Origin: a virus
Direction: 5' to 3' (one strand)
Virus record (IMG/VR): IMGVR_UViG_3300022747_000027
Coordinates: 1 to 35,980 of that record
DNA: 35,980 bases
Shown here piece after piece: positions 1 to 8,172 of the stretch. The notes below the pieces were generated by a model that was not told the origin of the DNA, ran no database searches, and was given only the letters and a program-made list of their open reading frames with translations. The translations under genes and the position numbers were made by a program. Position 1 is the first letter of the stretch, and each line of letters starts with the position of its first letter.

Positions 1-18
1 ATCGCATAAGGAGTAATC

Positions 19-195
19 ATGATTGGAGAAGACATTTTTGAAAGCATCACAATGGGGGTTTCTTCCGCTTTTGCTGATTTTGCTACGCGCAGAGATTGCA
101 ATAACGAGGACGACTGCAACTTGACCGATGATGAAATTAGGCACATCGTAAAAGAAGTGTTTTTTTACGTCACAGGAAAAGAAAAGAAGGAGTAA
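19..195 (+). CDS. Small hypothetical protein (58 aa)
   Basis: A 58-residue reading frame opens with ATG at 19, preceded by a good Shine-Dalgarno (AAGGAG at 8-13), and stops four bases before the next gene. The peptide is acidic in its centre, with a Cys pair at residues 27 and 33 inside an Asn/Asp-rich stretch, and ends in a Lys/Glu tail. I do not recognise a family. It lies between the presumed end of a tail-fibre gene outside the window and a fibre-associated chaperone, so a role in tail or fibre biology or as a late accessory protein is possible but only inferred from position. Confidence 0.6.
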   Translation: MIGEDIFESITMGVSSAFADFATRRDCNNEDDCNLTDDEIRHIVKEVFFYVTGKEKKE

Positions 196-198
196 CAA

Positions 199-636
199 AT
201 GGAAATCAGAATTCGCGCCGATGGCGCAGTGGTGACGGAGCAGGAGTTCCGCGCCATGTTCCCCAACACAGGCTTCCCCGTTCAACTGACGGAGGCCATC
301 ATCAACGACTTCGGCGGGGATGTGGTCTTTGAAGGGCCGCAGGCTCAGCCCACTCGCTATCAAGTCGGCTTCCGCGATGGCGTGGTCGAGATGGCAGGCA
401 AGTGGTACACCAAGTACAGCGTGGCCGACATGAGCGACGAAGCCAAGGCTGCTGTGGATGAACAGCAAGCGAAAGGTGTGCGTGAAGACCGCAACCGCCG
501 ACTGGCCGAAACCGACTGGCGCTTCCGCAGCGACATGACTCCGTCGCAGGAGTGGAAAGACTACTGCCAAGCACTGCGCGACGTGACGGCTCAGGCCGGT
601 TTTCCGTGGGACATTCAGTGGCCTGCTAAACCTTAA
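199..636 (+). CDS. Phage tail (fibre) assembly chaperone-like protein
   Basis: A 145-aa protein whose C-terminal third carries the pattern typical of the phage tail assembly chaperone family (Phage_tail_APC type): RNRRLAETDWRFRSDMTP, then W-K-D-Y-C-Q-A-L-R-D and a final GFPWDIQWP. Family members are usually encoded next to tail fibre genes and are thought to help fibre or tail assembly. The start ATG at 199 follows AAGGAG with suitable spacing. The gene is visibly richer in G and C, especially at third codon positions, than the AT-rich structural genes after it, suggesting acquisition from a GC-richer genome. Its position matches a fibre gene ending just left of the window. The family call is fairly secure; the exact partner is inferred. 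Confidence 0.75.
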   Translation: MEIRIRADGAVVTEQEFRAMFPNTGFPVQLTEAIINDFGGDVVFEGPQAQPTRYQVGFRDGVVEMAGKWYTKYSVADMSDEAKAAVDEQQAKGVREDRNRRLAETDWRFRSDMTPSQEWKDYCQALRDVTAQAGFPWDIQWPAKP

Positions 637-648
637 TAGGAGATCATA

Positions 649-825
649 ATGGCAACTAAGAAGAAGAAGTCTAAAGAAGAGAAAGTAATGAAAGAGTTCA
701 AAGAAGGTACTCTTCATAGTGGCAAAGGCGGCCCTGTTGTTACAGATCGTAAGCAGGCTATCGCTATTGCCCTATCCGAATCAGGCAAAAGTAAGCCTAA
801 AAAGAAAACTAAGAAAAAGATGTAA
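649..825 (+). CDS. Small basic protein, DUF6496-like (58 aa)
   Basis: ATG at 649 is preceded by AGGAG; the product is 58 residues. It is flanked by lysine-rich ends (KKKKSKEEK near the start, KPKKKTKKKM at the end) around a core with HSGKGGPVVTDRKQAIAIAL. That core matches my memory of the DUF6496 family of small proteins found in phages and bacteria, whose function is unknown. The strongly basic ends suggest nucleic-acid binding or packaging with DNA, which is inference only. It sits directly upstream of a consensus promoter that starts the adaptor and tail gene block. Confidence 0.7.
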   Translation: MATKKKKSKEEKVMKEFKEGTLHSGKGGPVVTDRKQAIAIALSESGKSKPKKKTKKKM

Positions 826-831
826 AAGTAC

Positions 832-860
832 TTGACAAACGATGTCAAATATGATACAAT
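832..860 (+). promoter_or_regulatory. Sigma70 promoter upstream of the adaptor/tail genes
   Basis: TTGACA at 832-837, a 17-bp spacer and TACAAT at 855-860 form a near-perfect host sigma70 promoter. It lies in the only gap between the small basic protein gene and the adaptor gene at 887. Transcription would begin near 867, giving a short leader with a Shine-Dalgarno at about 872-877. It probably reinforces late expression of tail, ejection and lysis genes. Confidence 0.8.
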
Positions 861-886
861 GTTAGTATAAGTAAGGAATTATAAGG

Positions 887-1540
887 ATGGCTACAACCTA
901 TCTACAACTTGTTAATAACGTCCTTGTGCGTTTACGTGAGAATGAAGTATCTTCTGTCAGCGACACTCCTTATAGTTCCTTAATCGGTGTACTGGTTAAC
1001 GATGCTAAGAGAGAAGTTGAGAATGCTACTATGTGGCAAGCCTTGAATCAGACCATTGTAGTTCCTACAGTGGCTGGTCAACGTAACTACTCTATCACTG
1101 GCTCTGGTCAACGATTCCGTGTACATCAAGTACTGAATGATACTGATAACTTTACAGTTCGTCAAGCTGATGCTAACTGGATTGATCGTCAATATTACTT
1201 AGGTACTGTTCAGAATGCTTCTCCAAGCTTCTACAACTTCAACGGTGTAGATTCTAACGGAGACACCAAGGTGGATGTTTTCCCTCAGCCTGATAAAGTG
1301 TACAACTTACGCTTTGATCTGAACATTCCTCAAGCTGATTTGTCTGCTAACAGTGATACTATTACTATTCCCGCTTACTTAGTGCAGCTTCTGGCATATG
1401 CTAAAGCTATCGCTGAGCGTGGTGAAGACGGTGGTATGTCCTTCAATGAAATCTATCAACAGTATCGTCTTGCTCTGGCCGATGAAATCGCTATTGAGCG
1501 TAATCGCTATGATGAAGATGTTACTTGGGAAGGTGTCTAA
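887..1540 (+). CDS. Head-to-tail adaptor / tail tubular protein A-like
   Basis: A 217-aa protein starting MATTYLQLVNNVLVRLRENE, with the helical N-terminus and a later AYLVQLLAYAKAIAERGEDGG helix seen in podovirus adaptor proteins (T7 gp11-like; closest in feel to the SU10/phiEco32 adaptor group). Such proteins form a dodecameric ring beneath the portal and connect it to the tail nozzle. Length (T7 gp11 is 196 aa) and order (adaptor, then nozzle, then ejection proteins, then lysis) support the call. Shine-Dalgarno TAAGGA lies about 9 bases upstream of the ATG. The fold assignment comes from motif recall, not a search. Confidence 0.75.
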   Translation: MATTYLQLVNNVLVRLRENEVSSVSDTPYSSLIGVLVNDAKREVENATMWQALNQTIVVPTVAGQRNYSITGSGQRFRVHQVLNDTDNFTVRQADANWIDRQYYLGTVQNASPSFYNFNGVDSNGDTKVDVFPQPDKVYNLRFDLNIPQADLSANSDTITIPAYLVQLLAYAKAIAERGEDGGMSFNEIYQQYRLALADEIAIERNRYDEDVTWEGV

Positions 1541-1542
1541 CA

Positions 1543-3081
1543 ATGGTAGCAAAGTTACTGACAACTTCCATCTCAGCTCCGGGTTTCCAAGGAGTCAACA
1601 CACAGGACAGTTCTGTAACTCTTGAGAATGGTTTTGCTACTGTAGCTAACAACTGTGTTATTGACAAGTTTGGTCGTATTGGTGCTCGTAAGGGATGGAC
1701 ACCTGCTCACTCTACATTAGGTGCTTTAAGTACTGCTGATGTTAAGAGTATCCATGAGTTGATTGACACTAACGGTACTTCTTACATCGTTGCAGCAGGT
1801 AACAATAAACTGTTTAAGCTTGTTGGATCTACGCTTACTGAACTGACTTATGGCGGTGGTGGAACTGCTCCAACCATCACTGATAGTAACTGGCAAATGG
1901 CTGCTCTAAACGGTCATTTGTACATGTATCAGGCTGGACATGATCCTCTGTACTTTGATCCTGCTTCAAGCACGACTACATACAAGCGTATCTCAGAACA
2001 CTCTGATTATTTAGGTACTGTACAGAATAACAACTGTGTTATCAGTGCTTATGGTCGTACATGGTCTGCTAACAACACATCATTAAAGAGCACCATTCAG
2101 TTCTCTGATCTGTTAGCTGGTCATGTGCTTAATACAGGTACAGCAGGAACATTGGATGTTTCTCAGGTCTGGCCTGCTGGTGCTGATGAGATCATTGCTT
2201 TAGCTGCTCATAATGGTTTCCTGATGGTATTTGGTCGTAGACAGATTCTGATCTACTCCGGTGCTACAGATCCTAATAACTTGACTCTTGCTGATGCTAT
2301 CACAGGTGTTGGTTGCCTGGCTCGTGACTCTGTTGTAGTTACTGGTGGAGATGTTCTCTTCCTGTCCGATAGTGGTGTACGTTCTATCATGCGCACCATT
2401 CAAGAGAAATCTGCTCCTATGCGGGACATTAGTGCCAATGTACGTGATGATCTGGTTGCAGAAGCTATCCTTGAAGATCCTGATGAGATTAAGGCTGTCT
2501 ACTCAGACAAAGAAGCCTTCTACTTGTTGTCTTTCCCTGCTCGTCAGATCGTATATTGCTTCGATATGCGAGTGACCTTGCAGAATGGCTCTAACCGAGT
2601 CACTACATGGGATGGTTTAGTTCCTACAGCTTTCTGCTATACACGAGCTAAAGACCTGTACATGGGTAAACCCGGACATGTTGCTTTATACAATAACTAT
2701 AAGGATAATACATCTACCTATCGTATGAAGTACTATACCAACTACTTTGATTTTGGTCAAGCTACTGTAGCTAAGATCATGAAGAAAGTTGGTGTTACTG
2801 TTGTTGGAGGTGGTGGCTATCCTGTTATCCTTAAGTTTGGCTTTGACTATTCGGACATTCTTAACAGTCGTCAGTTTGCTTTGTCTAACGCTACTGTTGC
2901 AGAATATAATATTGCTGAATATGCTCTAGCTGAATACGGCGGTACTATTTTCGATAACAAGATTATCAATATCGGTGGAACAGGTAAAGTGATCCAATTA
3001 GGTTTCGAAACAGACATCAACTCTAAACCTTTAAGTATCCAGAAATTAGATGTCTACGTTAAGACAGGAAAGACACGATGA
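1543..3081 (+). CDS. Tail nozzle / packaged-DNA stabilisation-like protein
   Basis: The start is taken as ATG 1543, after GGGAAGGTG and two bases past the adaptor stop; an upstream in-frame ATG at 1525 lies inside the adaptor gene and has no better ribosome site. The 512-aa product begins MVAKLLTTSISAPGFQGVNT and contains repeated beta-rich blades (residues about 50-260) with GNNKLFKLVG and LNGHLYMYQAGHDPLYFDP, as in beta-propeller tail nozzle proteins of the P22 gp10 / podovirus nozzle type. It probably extends the tail tube and seals the packaged DNA. It overlaps the next gene by ATGA. Functional class is likely; the precise homologue is uncertain. Confidence 0.7.
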   Translation: MVAKLLTTSISAPGFQGVNTQDSSVTLENGFATVANNCVIDKFGRIGARKGWTPAHSTLGALSTADVKSIHELIDTNGTSYIVAAGNNKLFKLVGSTLTELTYGGGGTAPTITDSNWQMAALNGHLYMYQAGHDPLYFDPASSTTTYKRISEHSDYLGTVQNNNCVISAYGRTWSANNTSLKSTIQFSDLLAGHVLNTGTAGTLDVSQVWPAGADEIIALAAHNGFLMVFGRRQILIYSGATDPNNLTLADAITGVGCLARDSVVVTGGDVLFLSDSGVRSIMRTIQEKSAPMRDISANVRDDLVAEAILEDPDEIKAVYSDKEAFYLLSFPARQIVYCFDMRVTLQNGSNRVTTWDGLVPTAFCYTRAKDLYMGKPGHVALYNNYKDNTSTYRMKYYTNYFDFGQATVAKIMKKVGVTVVGGGGYPVILKFGFDYSDILNSRQFALSNATVAEYNIAEYALAEYGGTIFDNKIINIGGTGKVIQLGFETDINSKPLSIQKLDVYVKTGKTR

Positions 3082-3308
3082 GTAATTATACCAAGAGTAC
3101 TAACTTCGCTGTTAAAGATGGCTTAGTTACAGGTAACCCTTCTAAGATCATCAAGGGTACTGAGATTGATACAGAATATAACAACATTGCTTCTGCTATC
3201 ACTTCTAAAGCTGATGCTAATAATGCTGCTTTAACAGGCACTGCAACAGCAGTTAACTTAACAATTACAGGTACATTCACAGCTACTGTTGACGGAGGCA
3301 CGTTTTAA
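3078..3308 (+). CDS. Small tail/virion-associated protein (76 aa)
   Basis: The start codon overlaps the preceding stop (ATGA), indicating translational coupling to the nozzle gene. The 76-aa product starts MSNYTKSTNFAVKDGL and continues with GTEIDTEYNNIASAI, a pattern I recognise from small proteins and fibre N-termini in many environmental podoviruses. The C-terminal half is Thr/Ala/Val-rich (LTITGTFTATVDGG), beta-strand-like as in fibre shafts. It could be a virion anchor for a fibre or a small tail component. No enzymatic features are present. Family recognition is by motif only. Confidence 0.65.
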   Translation: MSNYTKSTNFAVKDGLVTGNPSKIIKGTEIDTEYNNIASAITSKADANNAALTGTATAVNLTITGTFTATVDGGTF

Positions 3309-4319
3309 ATGGCTGATACTACTGATTACTCCTCGTTAATCTCAGGTGGCTTGAATGCTCTGGGTACAGGTTACTTAGCTAACCAAGCTACCAATGCAGC
3401 TAACACCGCTGCTCAGATGTCTCAGTTCCGCCCTGTTGGTGTTACCTCTCGCTTCGGTAAGTCTGGTTTCACCTATGACCCTACTACTGGTGCTTTAACT
3501 GGTGCTGGTTATCAAGTTGCTCCCGATGTCGCAGCTATGCGTGAGGGCTTGCTTGGTTTAGCAGGTACAGGCCTTACTCAAGCTCAACAAGCTCAAGCAT
3601 TCCAGCCCGGTATTACTCAAGCTGCTCAGGGCTTGTTTAATCTGGGTCAAGGTTACTTAGCTCAGACACCTCAGCAAGCTGCTCAGGATTGGATGTCTAA
3701 ACAACAACAATTACTTGCTCCGGGGCGTGAACAGCAATTAGCTCAGTTAGAGAATAGTCAGTTCCAGAAGGGACGTACAGGCTTGGCTACTGGGGCTACC
3801 ACAGCGGGTTATACAGCAGGTTCTCAAGGCTTAGCTGCTTCCAACCCTCAAATGGCTGCTTATTATAACGCTATGGCTCAGCAGGACGCTAATCTGGCTG
3901 CTAATGCTATGCAACAGGGTCAAGCTCAGACAACATTTGGTCAAGGTTTACTCACTGGTGGTATCAGTCTTGCTAATGCTGGTTATGGTATGCAGACACA
4001 AGCTCTGGCTCCGTATACAACATATCTGCAAGGTGCTCAGACTGCTGAGAACTTAGGTCAAGGTGCTCTGACAACAGGTGCTTCGTTAGGCTCTAGTGCT
4101 GCTCAAGCAGGTGCTCAAGCGGCTCAGCAATATATGCAAGGTCAACAAGCCCAGCAGGCTGCCCTGCAAGGAGCTATCTCTGGTTTAACTGATCCTATCT
4201 CTCAACTGATCCAAGGGTTGTCTGGTTCTTCTATTCCTGCTTTAACTGCTGCTAGCGGTACTACAGGTTTTGGTACAGGTAATTACTTCGGTAATCAAGA
4301 CATTGGTGCATATCTGTAA
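3309..4319 (+). CDS. Internal virion (DNA ejection) protein, Ala/Gln/Gly-rich
   Basis: A 336-aa protein starting immediately after the previous stop, with GGAGG ten bases upstream. It is extremely rich in Ala, Gln, Gly and Thr, with repeated AAQ and GQG segments (e.g. QYMQGQQAQQAALQGAISGL near residue 280). Such composition and placement after the nozzle are typical of podovirus internal core or ejection proteins (analogues of T7 gp14-16 or P22 gp7/16/20), which leave the virion first and form a conduit across the envelope. There is no recognisable enzymatic motif. A head or tail accessory role cannot be excluded. Confidence 0.6.
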   Translation: MADTTDYSSLISGGLNALGTGYLANQATNAANTAAQMSQFRPVGVTSRFGKSGFTYDPTTGALTGAGYQVAPDVAAMREGLLGLAGTGLTQAQQAQAFQPGITQAAQGLFNLGQGYLAQTPQQAAQDWMSKQQQLLAPGREQQLAQLENSQFQKGRTGLATGATTAGYTAGSQGLAASNPQMAAYYNAMAQQDANLAANAMQQGQAQTTFGQGLLTGGISLANAGYGMQTQALAPYTTYLQGAQTAENLGQGALTTGASLGSSAAQAGAQAAQQYMQGQQAQQAALQGAISGLTDPISQLIQGLSGSSIPALTAASGTTGFGTGNYFGNQDIGAYL

Positions 4320-4328
4320 GGAGATATT

Positions 4329-5552
4329 ATGGCTGATTTAGGTTTATTCACTGCTCCTGAAGATATTCAACGTGCTCGACTGCTTCAGGAAGCACAACTG
4401 ACTCCTAACCAGCGCCTGTATATGATGGGCGCTAAAGCGGGTCAACAAGTAGGTCAAGGTATTGGTGGTTTATTTGGTGTTGATGTTCAAGACCCTACTG
4501 TGGCTCGTGCTACTAAGCTTCGTGAACTGGGTGCTAAATATGGTACTACCACTGCTGAAGCTTTAGACAAGATTGCTGCTGATCTTCAACAGACTGATCC
4601 TCAGATGTCCATGCAAGTGGCTGCTAAGGCGCAGGAGATGCGTAAAGCTACTGGTGAGCTGGAAGCTAAACAAGCTGAGACAATCAGTAAGAAAGCTACA
4701 GCTCAGAAGACTCTTCAAGATATTTCCACTGTTGGGCAGGCTCTTGATTTGGCTAAGACAGGTAAGTATACCTCTGAAAGCATCTCTAGCTACCTTAAAG
4801 GTGAGGGCGAATTAGTTCCAATTGATAAAGAAGTTAAACCTAGTTCTGACTTCGTTGCAGTGGCTAATGAGCTTGGTTTTGGTGCTAAGTCCACATACGG
4901 AGGATACACTCCTCAACAGACAGCCCAAGTGAATGCTCAGCTTCAGAGCCGTGCTATTCAGAAGCAGATTGCAGGAGCTAACCGTATGTCTGTTATCCAG
5001 CAACAAGAGACATCCTTTGCTAAGCAGCGGGGTGAGCTTCAAGCTAAAGCCTTGGCTGACTCTGAAGTACAAGCTAAAGCTTCTGCTAATGCCGTTAATC
5101 GCTTGGCTAGTATGGAACAGCTTAATAAAGGTCAAATGCTTACTGGCCCTCTGGCAGGCACTGCTATCGGTGCAGGTCAATTCTTGTCTTCTCTGGGTCT
5201 GCTCAGTCCTGAATCTGCTAAAACATTGTCTTCTTCTGAAGTCTATGATAAGCAAGCTAAAGATTTGGTGTTGCAGGATCTTGGTGGTAAGCTTGGTGCT
5301 CAAGTATCTAACGCTGATCGTGACTTCATTGAAGCACGTATTCCTCAACTCAAGAATAGCCAACAAGCCCGTACTGAACTTATTGGCAAGCTTAAAGAAA
5401 TTCATAAGAAGAACATTGATTACTATCAGCGTATGACTAAACAAGCTAACGAGAAGGGTAATCTGAATGACTTTGATTTCTCTTCGGGAGCACCTGAAGT
5501 TAAGTCTTCTAGTACTCTTGGCACTAAAGAGAATCCTATTAAATTACAGTAA
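4329..5552 (+). CDS. Internal virion (DNA ejection) protein, helical
   Basis: A 407-aa protein with TAAGGAG just before its ATG. It is predicted largely alpha-helical, with long Ala/Lys/Gln/Glu stretches (residues about 95-135 and 215-260) likely to form coiled coils. It contains a short Gly/Leu segment (MLTGPLAGTAIGAGQFLSSL) in the second half that might contact membrane. It is the middle gene of three consecutive genes between nozzle and lysis modules, each with its own strong ribosome site. Position and composition suggest an internal core protein ejected with the DNA; no catalytic motif (such as a lytic transglycosylase) is visible. Confidence 0.6.
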   Translation: MADLGLFTAPEDIQRARLLQEAQLTPNQRLYMMGAKAGQQVGQGIGGLFGVDVQDPTVARATKLRELGAKYGTTTAEALDKIAADLQQTDPQMSMQVAAKAQEMRKATGELEAKQAETISKKATAQKTLQDISTVGQALDLAKTGKYTSESISSYLKGEGELVPIDKEVKPSSDFVAVANELGFGAKSTYGGYTPQQTAQVNAQLQSRAIQKQIAGANRMSVIQQQETSFAKQRGELQAKALADSEVQAKASANAVNRLASMEQLNKGQMLTGPLAGTAIGAGQFLSSLGLLSPESAKTLSSSEVYDKQAKDLVLQDLGGKLGAQVSNADRDFIEARIPQLKNSQQARTELIGKLKEIHKKNIDYYQRMTKQANEKGNLNDFDFSSGAPEVKSSSTLGTKENPIKLQ

Positions 5553-5561
5553 GGAGCAGAA

Positions 5562-7091
5562 ATGCCTGTATATGAATATCAAGGACAACATTATGATTTA
5601 CCTGATGGCTTGTCCAATGAGCAGGCTCTTGCTAAGATTAAGAATCATTTAGGAGAGACTACAGAGGCTCCAAAGCCTGCTGAGTCTCCTTCTATAGGCT
5701 CTGAACTTGGTCGTCAGCTTGGATTGACAGCTCGTGCAGGTATCTCTGGATTATCTGCTGCTCCTAATGCTGTTGCAGACTTCTTATCAGGGGCTGCTAA
5801 TTTAGGTCTTCAAGCAGTTGGTTCTGAGAAGCGTGTTCCTTATTTGTCTCAAGTTCAACAAGAGGCTTTAAATAAAACCTTTCCTACTCCAAAACCCGGA
5901 TTAGAGCAGAATGTACAGACAGCCGCTGAGACTGTTGCTGGTATGATGACTCCCGGTATGAGGCCTACTTTTGCAGATATGGAAGGTGCTCCAGCTAAGG
6001 AGATTGGTCGTAGAGCTGCTGCTGAGACTGCTGCTGCTGTTACAGGCGCTGTTGTTGGCGAGAATGCCGCTAAAAAGGCACAAGAGATTACTGGTAGTCC
6101 TTGGGCTGGATTAGCTGCTGGTTTGGTTACTGGAACTATTGCAGGCAGTGCTACAGGTAAAGGTTTATTTGCTCTTACAGGCCCTCGTAAGGAAGCTGTA
6201 ACTATTGACCAGATTCGTGCCCGTGCCTCTAAAGGTTATCAAGCTATGGATGATGCAGGTGTAGCTCTTAAGACTACAACAATCCGAGATAAGCTTATTC
6301 CTAATATTAATAACGAACTCAAGGCTAATAACTACGATCCTGAGATTGTTGCTGCTCATAAAGATATCCAAGACAATCTTAAGCTCTTAGACAAAGTGAC
6401 TTCTAGCCCTTATGTGGATTTTGGTCGTTTAGAAAAGGTTCGTAGTGCTTTCAGCGACATTGCTAAAGGTACTGACGATAAAGCTCGGTTGGCTAAAGTT
6501 GTTACAAAAGAGATTGACTCTTATTTAGGCAACATCAAAGGCACAGATACCTTGTCCTTATCCGGCACATCTGCTACTAAGGCTATGGAAGCTCTTACAC
6601 AAGCCCGTACTGATTGGCGTAACCAGTCTCGTGCTCAGGTCATTCAAGACCTCTTAGATTCTTCGACGGCTCGTATCGAAGGTTCTACAGGAGCCACTGG
6701 CGACATTGTTAAGCGTAATCTGGTTAATTTGACAGCTAATCCTGAGAAGATGAAGATGTTCTCCACACGAGAGCAGAATATCATCAAGGCTGCTGCTAAA
6801 GCTACTGACATGGAGACTCTTCTGTCTCTGATGTCTAAGTTCAACCCTGAGCGCGGTGCTTTACAGGCTGTTATCGCCGGAAGTGCTCTTACACGGGCTG
6901 ATACCTTAAGCGGTCAGTTAGGTTTAGGCGCTGCCGGAGCAGGCTACTTATCTGACAAGGCTCTTACATCTCTGCGTAAGAAAGAGATTGAGAATCTGAT
7001 TAGTCAGATTGCTTCTGGCAACTTACAAGCCCCCAAAGAAGGATTTGCAGTTCCCGGTTTATTTGGCGCTACTATGGGAACAACAAAGTAA
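5562..7091 (+). CDS. Internal virion / DNA transfer protein
   Basis: A 509-aa protein starting MPVYEYQGQHYDLPDGLSNE, then QALAKIKNHLG. This short N-terminal module (YEYQGQ-YDLPDG-S-EQALAKI) recurs at the N-terminus of large phage proteins I know from ejection or internal virion clusters. It is followed by small-residue, potentially membrane-active segments (AAAETAAAVTGAVVGENAAK; WAGLAAGLVTGTIAGSATGK, residues about 145-205), then a helical region. These Ala/Gly-rich stretches fit a role in crossing the envelope during DNA delivery. Shine-Dalgarno TAAGGAG precedes the ATG. Lysis genes follow after 11 bases. Confidence 0.65.
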   Translation: MPVYEYQGQHYDLPDGLSNEQALAKIKNHLGETTEAPKPAESPSIGSELGRQLGLTARAGISGLSAAPNAVADFLSGAANLGLQAVGSEKRVPYLSQVQQEALNKTFPTPKPGLEQNVQTAAETVAGMMTPGMRPTFADMEGAPAKEIGRRAAAETAAAVTGAVVGENAAKKAQEITGSPWAGLAAGLVTGTIAGSATGKGLFALTGPRKEAVTIDQIRARASKGYQAMDDAGVALKTTTIRDKLIPNINNELKANNYDPEIVAAHKDIQDNLKLLDKVTSSPYVDFGRLEKVRSAFSDIAKGTDDKARLAKVVTKEIDSYLGNIKGTDTLSLSGTSATKAMEALTQARTDWRNQSRAQVIQDLLDSSTARIEGSTGATGDIVKRNLVNLTANPEKMKMFSTREQNIIKAAAKATDMETLLSLMSKFNPERGALQAVIAGSALTRADTLSGQLGLGAAGAGYLSDKALTSLRKKEIENLISQIASGNLQAPKEGFAVPGLFGATMGTTK

Positions 7092-7102
7092 GGAGTAATC
7101 AG

Positions 7103-7300
7103 ATGTCTACCACACAGCAAACAGTCGAAACAGCATCAAGTATGGCTACTAAAGCTGCCGCCCCTGTTACTGTATCTTTAGCTACCGTTGCAGGGTATCA
7201 AGTCTCTGAGATCCTGCTATGGGCGACCTTGATCTACACGATCTTGATGATTGCTCATAAATTATACAGCATCTACAAAGATGTTATGGGTAAGGAATGA
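7103..7300 (+). CDS. Holin, class II/T7 gp17.5-like
   Basis: A 65-aa protein with a polar N-terminus, hydrophobic segments (PVTVSLATVAGY about residues 21-32 and ILLWATLIYTILMIAHKL about residues 37-54) and a charged C-terminus. Size and the final hydrophobic helix followed by a short Lys-rich tail resemble the T7 holin gp17.5 (67 aa). It would make lethal inner-membrane lesions or, with a SAR endolysin, act as a pinholin that depolarises the membrane. Its TGA overlaps the ATG of the endolysin (ATGA). Shine-Dalgarno is TAAGGAG. Holin assignment is from size, topology and lysis-cassette context. Confidence 0.8.
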   Translation: MSTTQQTVETASSMATKAAAPVTVSLATVAGYQVSEILLWATLIYTILMIAHKLYSIYKDVMGKE

Positions 7301-7773
7301 TTCAGAGACTTCAATCAGCTTCTTTGGCTATCTCTGCTGCCCTGCTGGTCAGTATCGCTCTGGAGGAAGGATATTCTCCAGTGGCGTACCGACCAGTTAA
7401 GGGCGATGTAGCTACCATAGGTTTTGGTACTACCGAAGGAGTCAAGGATGGCGATAAGATAACCCCAGAACGGGCCTTAGTGAGATTATTAAATGACGCA
7501 GATAAAGTCGCTCAAGCAGTTAGACGATGTGCTCCAGTACCGATGTATCAATATGAGTTCGATTCTTATGTGTCCCTCACCTACAACATTGGTACCAATG
7601 CTTTTTGTGACTCTACTTTGGTTAAAAAACTAAAGACTTATGACTATGAAGGAGCTTGTAAAGAGATTCTTCGCTGGGATAAGTTCCAAGGCCAGCCTCT
7701 TAAGGGACTTACTATTAGGAGACAAAGAGAGTATGAAGTATGTACTAATTCTAGCACTAATGCTCATAAGTAG
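7297..7773 (+). CDS. Endolysin, GH24 lysozyme-type with SAR-like N-terminus
   Basis: A 158-aa muramidase-like protein. Residues 8-22 form a weakly hydrophobic Ala/Ser/Leu/Ile segment directly before the presumed catalytic Glu24 in LEEGYSPVAY. This is the layout of signal-anchor-release endolysins such as P21 R, which are exported without holin passage and activated when the membrane is depolarised. The GH24 core follows (KGDVATIGFGTTEGV, residues 35-49; then FDSYVSLTYNIG and RRQREYEVC). Compared with T4 lysozyme (Glu11, Asp20, Thr26), the Asp position after AY is Pro33, and Asp37 sits closer to Thr40, as in a divergent subgroup. Holin precedes it and spanins follow. Confidence 0.85.
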   Translation: MIQRLQSASLAISAALLVSIALEEGYSPVAYRPVKGDVATIGFGTTEGVKDGDKITPERALVRLLNDADKVAQAVRRCAPVPMYQYEFDSYVSLTYNIGTNAFCDSTLVKKLKTYDYEGACKEILRWDKFQGQPLKGLTIRRQREYEVCTNSSTNAHK

Positions 7774-8146
7774 TCTTGTAGGCTACGACTATGGCAAGAC
7801 ACGAGAGCATAACAAGTTACTGAGCTATCAACAGGCTCAAAAGGCTGCTGAGATAGTGCGAGAAAATCGCTATCAGGAACTACTCGTGGAGAGTCAGAAG
7901 GAGAAAGAGAATGCTATCAAAAATCTTAACAAGCGTCATGCTGCTATCGTTAGTGGCTTGCAGCAGCGTCCCCAAAGACCTACCAGTCAAGAAGCATCTA
8001 ATCCTTCCCCTGTCTGCACAGGAACAGGAAGCTCTGGAGACAGACTTTATCGGGAGGATGCAGAGTTTCTTATCGGGGAAGCTTCCCGAGCAGAAGTGAT
8101 TAAACAGGCCTTAAGAGCTTGTAGACAACAACTAGCAGCGGAGTAA
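7733..8146 (+). CDS. Rz: Rz-like inner-membrane spanin (i-spanin)
   Basis: The start is placed at ATG 7733, giving MKYVLILALMLISSLVGYDY, an N-terminal transmembrane anchor (residues 3-16) followed by a charged periplasmic coiled coil (about residues 25-75), a Pro-rich hinge (QQRPQRPTSQ) and a C-terminal helix with two Cys residues. This 137-aa layout is that of Rz, which spans the periplasm and pairs with the lipoprotein Rz1 to fuse inner and outer membranes in the last lysis step. The gene overlaps the endolysin 3' end by 41 bases. The same frame stays open to 7640, but the codons upstream of 7733 lie inside the endolysin gene and add no signal. Confidence 0.85.
   Translation: MKYVLILALMLISSLVGYDYGKTREHNKLLSYQQAQKAAEIVRENRYQELLVESQKEKENAIKNLNKRHAAIVSGLQQRPQRPTSQEASNPSPVCTGTGSSGDRLYREDAEFLIGEASRAEVIKQALRACRQQLAAE
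7911..8099 (+). CDS. Rz1: Rz1-like outer-membrane spanin lipoprotein, nested in Rz
   Basis: A 62-aa frame lying wholly inside Rz in another reading frame. It starts with MLSKILTSVMLLSLVACSS: a basic start, hydrophobic core and lipobox L-V-A-C ending at Cys17, so it should be lipidated and sorted to the outer membrane. The mature peptide is short and Pro-containing (VPKDLPVKK), as in Rz1 proteins. A GGAG lies seven bases before the ATG. Nested Rz/Rz1 pairs are well known in lambda-like and T7-like lysis cassettes, and the signal sequence makes this call strong. Confidence 0.85.
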   Translation: MLSKILTSVMLLSLVACSSVPKDLPVKKHLILPLSAQEQEALETDFIGRMQSFLSGKLPEQK

Positions 8147-8172
8147 CCGCATAAACAATAGTACAAATAATT

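Noticed and set aside
4812-5444. Leftward 210-codon frame opposite the ejection protein gene
   Set aside because: Antisense shadow of an Ala/Gln-rich coding frame; no ribosome site, no protein-like composition.
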